A stretch of DNA of 22,555 bases, from positions 1 through 22,555 of the forward strand of contig JBIIUJ010000029.1 of the NCBI GenBank assembly GCA_044340025.1. The letters run 5' to 3'. The notes beneath the pieces were generated by a model, which searched no databases, was not told the origin of the DNA, and saw nothing but the letters and a program-made list of their open reading frames with translations. This stretch comes from JBIIUJ01 sp044340025 (GTDB lineage Bacteria > Pseudomonadota > Alphaproteobacteria > Caulobacterales > Aquidulcibacteraceae). Position 1 is the first letter of the stretch; every line of letters starts with the position of its first letter. The translations under genes and the position numbers were made by a program. Shown piece by piece: positions 8,011-14,139 of the stretch.

Positions 8011-8462
8011 GTGCGCCCTTCTGGGAGACCACGCCGCTGGCGGTCATGAGCGAGACGCAGTGGGAGAGCCTGTGCGATGGATGCGGCAAGTGCTGCCTGA
8101 TCCGCCTCGAGGATGAAGACACCGGCGCCATTCACCTGACGGACGTGCATTGCCGCCTGTTCGACGGGATCGCCTGTCGCTGCCGCGATTATGTCAACCG
8201 ACAGGCCAAGGTGCCCGATTGCGTCAAGCTGACGCCCGAGACGGTCGGCTCGCTCTCATGGCTGCCGCGCACCTGCGCCTACCGGCTGGTGGCGGAAGGC
8301 AGGCCGCTGTTTGACTGGCATCCGCTGGTCTCGGGCGACGCCTCGAGCGTGCATGACGCCGGCATGAGCGTGATCGACGCCACGATCTCGGAAAAGGCCG
8401 TCAGGCGGCGCGCTCTCGCCCGGCGCATCGTGCAATGGCCGGGCGAGGAGACAATCGGCTAG
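8007..8462 (+). CDS. YcgN-family cysteine-cluster protein
   Basis: This 151-residue protein matches the UPF0260/YcgN family, small cytoplasmic proteins with a conserved metal-binding cysteine set. The N-terminus carries CDGCGKCC (C23, C26, C29, C30), then HCRLFDGIACRCRDY, DCVKL and RTCAYR. The pattern suggests one or two metal or Fe-S sites. The biochemical function of the family is not established as far as I know. The start ATG overlaps the stop of the RNA methyltransferase gene, so the two are likely co-translated, which hints at a link through Fe-S chemistry, though that is inference. Its TAG stop interlocks with the ccr stop on the other strand in the palindrome CTAG at 8459-8462. Confidence 0.9.
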   Translation: MSAPFWETTPLAVMSETQWESLCDGCGKCCLIRLEDEDTGAIHLTDVHCRLFDGIACRCRDYVNRQAKVPDCVKLTPETVGSLSWLPRTCAYRLVAEGRPLFDWHPLVSGDASSVHDAGMSVIDATISEKAVRRRALARRIVQWPGEETIG

Positions 8463-9751
8463 ACGAGCGCGGGACCCGCCTCGATGGCGTCTTCCAGCGT
8501 GCGCAGACCGGGGCGCGAGGCGGTGACCAGCACGGCCATGTTTCCGGGCAGATGCTTGTTGTCGAGCATCTTTTCGTGCGCCTCGGGTATTTCCGCCCAG
8601 GGAAACACCTCCGACATGCCGGGATCGATCCGGCGATCGATGACGAGCTGGTTGGCCGCCGCGGCTTGCTTCAGATTGGCGAAGTGGCTGCCCTGCACCC
8701 TTTTCTGCCGCATCCAGAGGAAGCGGGCGTCCATCGTCAGGTTGAACCCCGTCGTGCCGGCGCAGATCACGATCATGCCGCCGCGCTTGGCCACGAAGAC
8801 CGATACCGGGAAGGTGGCTTCGCCCGGGTGCTCAAAGACGATGTCGACATCCTTGCCCCCGGTGACCGCCCAGATGGCTTTGCCGAACTTGCGCGTCTCC
8901 TTCATGAAGTCGTTGAACCCGGGGGTGTTCACCTTGGGCAGCTGACCCCAGCATTTGAATTCGTTGCGGTTCAGCACCGCTTTGGCGCCCATCGAGAGCA
9001 CGTGATCGCGCTTTGAATCATCAGAAACGATGCCGATGGCGTTTGCGCCCGTCACGGCGGCCAGTTGCACGGCGAACACGCCAAGCCCCCCGGAGGCGCC
9101 CCACACCAGCACATTGTCGCCCGGGGCCAGAACGTGCGGCCGGTGGCCGAACAGCATCCGGTAGGCGGTGGCGAGCGTGAGCGTGTAGCAGGCGCTTTCC
9201 TCCCAGGTGAGGTGCTTGGGCCGGGGCATCAGCTGGCGCGATTGCACGCGGGCGAACTGGGCGAAGGCGCCGTCCGGGGTTTCATAGCCCCAGATGCGCT
9301 GGCTGGGCGACAGCATGGGATCGCCGCCGTTGCATTCCTCGTCATCGCCGTCGTCCTGGTTGCAGTGAACCACGACCTCGTCGCCGGGCTTCCAGCGCGT
9401 GACCTTGGCGCCCACGGCCCAGACCACGCCCGCCGCATCCGACCCTGCAATGTGATAGGGCTGCTTGTGGAAATCGAGCACGGACACCGGCTCGCCCAGC
9501 GCTGCCCAGACGCCATTGTAGTTCACGCCCGCCGCCATCACGAGGATCAGCACCTCGTCGGATTCGAGCACAGGCGTGTCCACCACCTCGAGCTGCATGC
9601 TTTGTTTGGGCCGGCCATGCCGGTCCTTGCGGATCGCCCAGGCCCACATCTTGGCCGGCACATGATAGGCGGGCGGCACCTCGCCCACGGCGTAAAGATC
9701 CTTCAATCCTTCCCCGGCGGCGGCCTCGTCCATCGTCGTGGCGTGCATCAT
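8459..9751 (-). CDS. ccr: Crotonyl-CoA carboxylase/reductase
   Basis: Ccr reductively carboxylates crotonyl-CoA with NADPH and CO2 to ethylmalonyl-CoA, the committed step of the ethylmalonyl-CoA pathway. The 430-residue product is a zinc-free MDR-family reductase. It has the Ccr N-terminus (GLKDLYAVGEVPPAYHVPAK), the nucleotide-binding loop GASGGLG at 218-224, and residues matching the CO2 pocket known from Ccr enzymes: N79 (NYNG), E157 (GYET) and H356 (GSHFAN). Two ATGs are in tandem after AAGGA; I give the first, but the second (9748) has slightly better spacing. It is divergent from ecm across 243 bases, a textbook pathway pairing. Its stop codon overlaps that of the YcgN-family gene on the opposite strand. 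Confidence 0.96.
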   Translation of the reverse strand: MMHATTMDEAAAGEGLKDLYAVGEVPPAYHVPAKMWAWAIRKDRHGRPKQSMQLEVVDTPVLESDEVLILVMAAGVNYNGVWAALGEPVSVLDFHKQPYHIAGSDAAGVVWAVGAKVTRWKPGDEVVVHCNQDDGDDEECNGGDPMLSPSQRIWGYETPDGAFAQFARVQSRQLMPRPKHLTWEESACYTLTLATAYRMLFGHRPHVLAPGDNVLVWGASGGLGVFAVQLAAVTGANAIGIVSDDSKRDHVLSMGAKAVLNRNEFKCWGQLPKVNTPGFNDFMKETRKFGKAIWAVTGGKDVDIVFEHPGEATFPVSVFVAKRGGMIVICAGTTGFNLTMDARFLWMRQKRVQGSHFANLKQAAAANQLVIDRRIDPGMSEVFPWAEIPEAHEKMLDNKHLPGNMAVLVTASRPGLRTLEDAIEAGPALV

Positions 9752-9994
9752 TTCGTCCTTCCCCAGATCGCGCCCAAACTGGCAAGTCAGACATGCAGTC
9801 GTCCATGCGACTTCTTGTGCAGTGCAACACTCGGGCCGACGGCAGCATGGCCGCGCGCGGCGGCAAAGCAAGAGCAAGGCCTCGCCGGCGTGCGTTTCTG
9901 CCCCACAGGCGAACGCGCGGGTTCAGTTGCGGCTTTCGTCCCCTTGCGCATCAGGCGCGCTTCTTGCTGTGTGCAATGCGAAAGGCTCCACCGC
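9752..9994. promoter_or_regulatory. Shared intergenic region between ccr and ecm
   Basis: These 243 bases hold the promoters of both divergent ethylmalonyl-CoA genes and no credible coding sequence. I see two short dyads: TGCAGTGCA within TTGTGCAGTGCAACA near 9825, and TTGCTGTGTGCAA near 9965. Both have arms of only four bases, so they are weak operator candidates. AAAGG near 9981 serves as the ecm ribosome binding site. I see no recognisable -35/-10 pair that I would commit to. Confidence 0.4.
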
Positions 9995-11974
9995 ATGACC
10001 GCCAAAGACGCCCCCTGGATTTTCCGCACCTATGCCGGCCACTCCACGCCGGAGAAGTCCAACGCGCTCTATCGCGGCAATCTCGCCAAGGGGCAGACCG
10101 GCCTGTCCGTCGCGTTCGACCTGCCGACCCAAACGGCCTTCGACAGCGATCACATCCTGTCGCGCGGGGAGGTGGGCAAGGTGGGCGTGCCGATCGGGCA
10201 TCTGGGCGACATGCGCGCCCTGTTCGATCAGATCCCGCTGGAGCGCATGAACACGTCCATGACGATCAATGCGCCGGCGGCCTGGCTGCTTTCGCTCTAT
10301 GTCGCGCTCGCCGACGAACAGGGCGGGGATCGGCGCAAGCTGCAGGGCACCACCCAGAACGATATCATCAAGGAATATCTCTCGCGCGGCACCTACGTCT
10401 TCCCGCCCGCGCCGAGCCTGAAGCTCACCGCTGACACGATCGCCTGGTGCCTCGACGAGACGCCGAAATGGAATGCGATGAACGTCTGCTCCTATCACCT
10501 GCAGGAGGCGGGCGCGACGCCGGAGCAGGAGCTGGCCTTCGCGCTCGCCACCGCCGTCGCCAACCTCGATCAGGTGCGCGCGCGCGGCGAGATCGCGCCC
10601 GAGCGGATGGCCGACGTGTTCAGCCGCATGAGCTTCTTCGTCAACGCCGGCATCCGGTTCGTCACCGAGCTCTGCAAGATGCGCGCATTCGTCGATCTCT
10701 GGGAGGAGATCGGGAGGGAACGCTATGGCGTCACCGACGAGAAGGCCCTGCGCTTCCGCTATGGCGTGCAGGTCAACAGCCTTGGCCTGACCGAGCCGCA
10801 GGCCGAAAACAACGTCTATCGCATTCTGATCGAGATGCTGGCGGTCACCCTGTCGAAGAAGGCGCGCGCGCGCGCTGTGCAGCTGCCCGCCTGGAACGAG
10901 GCTCTGGGCCTGCCCCGGCCGTGGGATCAGCAATGGTCGCTGCGGATGCAGCAGATCCTCGCCTATGAGACCGACCTTCTGGAATATGGCGACCTGTTCG
11001 ATGGTTCGCCGGTGATTGCGGAGAAGGTGGAGGCGCTGAAAGCCGAAGCGCGCCGGGTTCTTGCCGCGATCGACGCGATGGGCGGGTCTGCGCCCGCGGT
11101 GGAAAGCGGCTGGATGAAGGAACAGCTGGTCGAATCCAACCGCCGCCGGCTGCTCGGCATCGAGGGCGGCGATCAGGTCGTGGTCGGCGTCAACCGCTGG
11201 ACGGAGGGCGAGCCCTCCCCGCTGGGCGCCGGCGAGGAGGCGATCCAGACCGTCGATCCCCGCGTGGAAGCCGAACAGATCGCCAAGCTGAAGGCCTGGC
11301 GCGCCGCTCGCGACGACATGGCGGCGAAGGCCGCGCTGGCGGAGCTGGTTGCCGCCGCGAAGGAAGACCGCAACGTCATGCCGGCCTCCATCGCTTGCGC
11401 AAAGGCCGGCGTGACGACAGGCGAATGGGGGGCGGCCCTGCGCGGGGTCTATGGCGAATATCGCGCGCCAACTGGCGTTGCGCTCGTGGTGACGCAGGAG
11501 GGCGAAGACATCGAGGCGGTGAAAGGCGAGGTGGAGAGGCTCTCCCAGAAGCTCGGCCGCACGCTGACCTTCCTTGTGGGCAAGCCCGGCCTCGACGGTC
11601 ATTCCAACGGCGCCGAGCAGATCGCCACCCGCGCCCGCGCGGTGGGGATGGAAGTGGTCTATGAAGGCATCCGCCTGACGCCGCAGGAAATCGTGGACGC
11701 GGCCCAGCGCTCCGGCGCCCATGCGGTGGGGCTGTCGATCCTGTCGGGCTCGCACCTTGATCTCGTTCAGGAGGTGGTGCGGCTGATGCGCAATGCCGGG
11801 CTGGAGCGCGTGCCCGTGGTGGTCGGCGGCATCATCCCGCTAGAGGACGAGCTGATCCTCAAGCAATATGGCGTCGCGGGCGTCTATACGCCCAAGGACT
11901 TCAAGATCACCGAAGTGATGGGCGATGTGGTGCGGATCGTGGCGGCCCGCGCGGAGGCGCTGGCGGAGGCCTGA
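9995..11974 (+). CDS. ecm: Ethylmalonyl-CoA mutase (B12-dependent)
   Basis: Ecm (formerly MeaA) converts (2R)-ethylmalonyl-CoA to methylsuccinyl-CoA using adenosylcobalamin. The 659-residue protein starts with the mutase-family substrate domain (PWIFRTYAGHSTPEKSN, AFDLPTQTAFDSDH). It ends with a cobalamin-binding domain bearing the base-off/His-on signature DGHSNG (D534, H536), then LSILSGSH and VVVGGIIP. It is shorter than methylmalonyl-CoA mutase and lies next to ccr, which fits ethylmalonyl-CoA mutase rather than methylmalonyl-CoA or isobutyryl-CoA mutase. The start is the ATG at 9995, preceded by AAAGG; the frame is open further upstream only opposite ccr. A strong hairpin covers its stop codon. 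Other pathway genes (mesaconyl-CoA hydratase, methylsuccinyl-CoA dehydrogenase, lyase) are not clearly in this window. Confidence 0.93.
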   Translation: MTAKDAPWIFRTYAGHSTPEKSNALYRGNLAKGQTGLSVAFDLPTQTAFDSDHILSRGEVGKVGVPIGHLGDMRALFDQIPLERMNTSMTINAPAAWLLSLYVALADEQGGDRRKLQGTTQNDIIKEYLSRGTYVFPPAPSLKLTADTIAWCLDETPKWNAMNVCSYHLQEAGATPEQELAFALATAVANLDQVRARGEIAPERMADVFSRMSFFVNAGIRFVTELCKMRAFVDLWEEIGRERYGVTDEKALRFRYGVQVNSLGLTEPQAENNVYRILIEMLAVTLSKKARARAVQLPAWNEALGLPRPWDQQWSLRMQQILAYETDLLEYGDLFDGSPVIAEKVEALKAEARRVLAAIDAMGGSAPAVESGWMKEQLVESNRRRLLGIEGGDQVVVGVNRWTEGEPSPLGAGEEAIQTVDPRVEAEQIAKLKAWRAARDDMAAKAALAELVAAAKEDRNVMPASIACAKAGVTTGEWGAALRGVYGEYRAPTGVALVVTQEGEDIEAVKGEVERLSQKLGRTLTFLVGKPGLDGHSNGAEQIATRARAVGMEVVYEGIRLTPQEIVDAAQRSGAHAVGLSILSGSHLDLVQEVVRLMRNAGLERVPVVVGGIIPLEDELILKQYGVAGVYTPKDFKITEVMGDVVRIVAARAEALAEA

Positions 11975-11987
11975 TCAGGCCCCCGCC
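11962..11987. terminator. Hairpin between ecm and the nitrilase-like gene
   Basis: A 26-base dyad, GGCGGaGGCCT (11962-11972), loop GATC, AGGCCcCCGCC (11977-11987), forms a ten-pair stem with one mismatch. Its core GGCCTGATCAGGCC is a perfect palindrome containing the ecm stop TGA. No U-tract follows on either strand, so it is a candidate bidirectional terminator or mRNA-end stabiliser between convergent genes. Confidence 0.5.
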
Positions 11988-11997
11988 CTGCCCCGGC

Positions 11998-13149
11998 TCA
12001 GCGCGCCCAGACCGCCTTGTCGCGCAGGAAACGGGCGGCGTCGCGGCCGTCCGTCGCCAGATATTCCGAGAAGAGATTGGGCGGATACCGGTTGCGATAG
12101 GCGTCGAACACGTCGCGGTAGAGATCCATATGCACCACGGGCTGGCGATGGCGGGCGCGGAAGCTGGCGATCGGGATGCGCGCGGTGACGATCTGTTCGG
12201 AGCCGTCGGGGTCCGCTTGGTCGATGATGGCCGCATCCGGGCCATAGATCGTGCTGCCGCCCGCCCCGCCGCCTGCGAGGAAGCCCGGATTGTCGGGGCT
12301 GACAGCGTTGTTGCACACCGCCGTATAGACCTGATTGTACATCGAGGTGGCGAGGATATCGGCCTGCGTGAAGCCGCCCGAGGCGGTGCGCAGGAAGATC
12401 TCGCCCCCCTTCATCGCAAAGGCGCGGAAGAGTTCAGGCTCGCGCTGGACCGAGGAGGTGATGATGTTGCCCACGTCGGTCTTGGTGACGGGCAGAACGG
12501 CGTCCTTGCCATACATCTCGATATAGCGGTCGAGCACGTCATAGATCGTGGTGGTGAACAGCTCGAACCCGACGAACACGCCCTTGATGTTGCGGGCCTT
12601 CCAGTGCTTGTCGACGATCGTGCCGTTCGGCCCGGCGATGAAGGTGATGGAGAGCAGGTGGTTGGGCCAGTCCGGATCCTTCGCATAGGAGCCGAACACG
12701 ATGTAGCAGCCATATTGCTTGGCCTTGGCGCAGACGGCCTGCACCTCCGGCCCATCCACATCGATGGCGGCGCGCAGCGCCTCGGCGCGGCCCCAGCGGT
12801 CGGAATAGCCCGTGATCGGAAACTCGTGGAAGAACAGGATGTCTTTCGGCCCGCCCCAACCCTGGCCGGCGTCGATCAGATTGAGGAAGTGATCGAGATT
12901 GGCCTTGCGGGTCTGGCCGAGGTTGGTCACGTCGACCGCCCGCACACGCGACTGCACCACGCCGAGCACGATGTTGTCCTTGCGCAGCGGCACGACCGAA
13001 TAGGTGCCATCGGGCTTGAAGTCGTGATCTTTCGGCCCGCCCTTCATGGCGGCCTGCGCCTGTTCGGCGACGAGGGACGCAGCGATGGCCCCGCCGCCGA
13101 TGGCGAGGGCGCCGGTGAAAAGATCGCGGCGGGAAGTCGTGACGGTCAT
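11998..13149 (-). CDS. Tat-exported nitrilase-superfamily protein lacking the catalytic cysteine
   Basis: This 383-residue protein has a twin-arginine signal (TSRRDLFTGALAIGG, cleavage near AQA at 31-33), so it should be exported folded to the periplasm. The mature part has the carbon-nitrogen hydrolase fold: E109 in FFHEFPITGY and K184 in DKHWKARN sit where the catalytic Glu and Lys occur. The block GNIITSSVQREPELFRAFAMKGGE aligns with the nucleophile elbow of amidases such as AmiE (ICDDGNYPE). There the Cys position is S232 (codon TCC at 12454-12456), and no nearby Cys can replace it. It may be a binding protein, an enzyme of altered chemistry or inactive. It is second in an operon with the DUF1838-like gene (ATGA overlap). 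Export and fold are well supported; activity is uncertain. Confidence 0.85.
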   Translation of the reverse strand: MTVTTSRRDLFTGALAIGGGAIAASLVAEQAQAAMKGGPKDHDFKPDGTYSVVPLRKDNIVLGVVQSRVRAVDVTNLGQTRKANLDHFLNLIDAGQGWGGPKDILFFHEFPITGYSDRWGRAEALRAAIDVDGPEVQAVCAKAKQYGCYIVFGSYAKDPDWPNHLLSITFIAGPNGTIVDKHWKARNIKGVFVGFELFTTTIYDVLDRYIEMYGKDAVLPVTKTDVGNIITSSVQREPELFRAFAMKGGEIFLRTASGGFTQADILATSMYNQVYTAVCNNAVSPDNPGFLAGGGAGGSTIYGPDAAIIDQADPDGSEQIVTARIPIASFRARHRQPVVHMDLYRDVFDAYRNRYPPNLFSEYLATDGRDAARFLRDKAVWAR

Positions 13150-13946
13150 GGCGTCGGTCCTTGCTGGAGGCGGCGGATATCGGCGAGCGAGGAGGGCGGG
13201 GCTTTCCAGAGCGGCATTTCCGCCTCGACAAAGGCGCGGAGCTCGGCGGGAATGTCTTCGTAGCGCTCAACCCGCCAGGTGGTGAGCCGCATGATGGAGG
13301 GCTGCCCGCCCATCCAGGGTGGCGTCGGTCCGAACCGGGCCCAGGAAAGCTGGTGCGGCTCCGCCACGCCCGCGCCCTGCGGCTGGATCAGGAAGTCGTA
13401 GTTTTCCCAGGCCTGATAGCGCCGGTCCGTGCCCGGGATGGCGAAGTCGAGGAACACGGGCGCGGTGAAGGCCAGCGTATCGCCCACCATGCGCACCTCG
13501 ATCCCGTCGCCGCCATCGATGGTCTGGACGCGGGGCGCGCGGCCCTGCTCCACCACCGTGCGCACCTTGTCGCCCTCGAGCGTGTAGGTGATGAACTGGT
13601 AGGGATAGGAGATCGGCTCGGCCCTCTGCCCGTTCCAGGTGCGGATCACCGCGCGGGTGACGGGCTCGCGGAAGATGTAGAGCTTGCGCGAAAACTGATG
13701 CGCGATCGGCTTGGCAGGGTCGGGCCGGTGGCTCACCGCCGTGTCATAGCCTTCCATGATGGCGAGCAGCTTGCCATCGGGATAGGAGCGCACATCGCCG
13801 ATCGAATACCAGTAGACGGGCGTCCCGTCGCCCGCGCGGGCAGACACCCACGCGTCGAACGTCTGGCGCGTGAAGCCGCTAGCCAGAGCCGGCGCCGCCG
13901 CCAGAAGACCAAGCGCAAGCGCCAGAATATGCCTGATCAGCCTCAA
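13146..13946 (-). CDS. Secreted DUF1838-like protein
   Basis: The 266-residue product starts with a signal peptide (LRLIRHILALALGLLAAAPALA) and should be exported. The body resembles the DUF1838 family, whose function is unknown: VYWYSIGDVRSYPDG, a central stretch with RTWNGQRAEPISYPYQF, and a C-terminal region ending ERYEDIPAELRAFVEAEMPLWKAPP. My assignment to that family is from memory of its pattern and is moderate. I place the start at a TTG (13946) because AGGAGG lies seven bases before it and this gives a compact signal peptide. ATGs at 13964 and 13973 would add basic residues and lack a good ribosome binding site. It is first in an operon with the nitrilase-like gene and divergent from the TonB-dependent receptor, so the three probably serve one substrate. 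Confidence 0.8.
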   Translation of the reverse strand: MRLIRHILALALGLLAAAPALASGFTRQTFDAWVSARAGDGTPVYWYSIGDVRSYPDGKLLAIMEGYDTAVSHRPDPAKPIAHQFSRKLYIFREPVTRAVIRTWNGQRAEPISYPYQFITYTLEGDKVRTVVEQGRAPRVQTIDGGDGIEVRMVGDTLAFTAPVFLDFAIPGTDRRYQAWENYDFLIQPQGAGVAEPHQLSWARFGPTPPWMGGQPSIMRLTTWRVERYEDIPAELRAFVEAEMPLWKAPPSSLADIRRLQQGPTP

Positions 13947-14139
13947 GACGGACCCTCCTCGCATGCGCCGCATGCGCCAAACCGTTGCCTGGCGGACACG
14001 GCCCGCATCCATGCCGCCGTTTTAGGGCACACTGTTCGTCAAACAAGTGTCATTAGTCCGGACATTTGATAGAACGCCAACTGATTGGACCCGAAGCGCG
14101 CATGCCTCGCCCGGGCCCTTCGCCGAGGGGAGACCATAC
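13947..14139. promoter_or_regulatory. Divergent control region with inverted repeat
   Basis: These 193 bases separate the DUF1838-like operon from the TonB-receptor gene. They contain CAAGTGTC (14044-14051), nine bases, then GACATTTG (14061-14068), an inverted repeat matching at seven of eight pairs. A further ACACT upstream (near 14030) forms a third related half-site with AGTGT. The stretch is AT-richer than its surroundings, as promoters in GC-rich genomes often are. GAGGGGAGA before 14140 is the receptor's ribosome binding site. No regulator gene lies in the cluster, so the binding protein would be encoded elsewhere. Confidence 0.45.

Noticed and set aside
9815..9980. Dyads TGCAGTGCA and TTGCTGTGTGCAA as operators for ccr/ecm
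   Set aside because: Arms of four bases are expected by chance in 243 bases; noted in the regulatory feature but not claimed as binding sites.
9065..9994. An N-terminal extension of Ecm of 310 codons
   Set aside because: This stretch is antisense to ccr and the divergent gap. The mutase family begins at the ATG at 9995, which has a ribosome binding site.
9923..11755. A 610-codon minus-strand open frame opposite ecm
   Set aside because: Antisense shadow of a strongly conserved enzyme gene; composition is unlike the real proteins here.
9995..11974. Methylmalonyl-CoA mutase large subunit as an alternative to Ecm
   Set aside because: The protein is shorter than that enzyme, its N-terminus differs, and it sits beside ccr.
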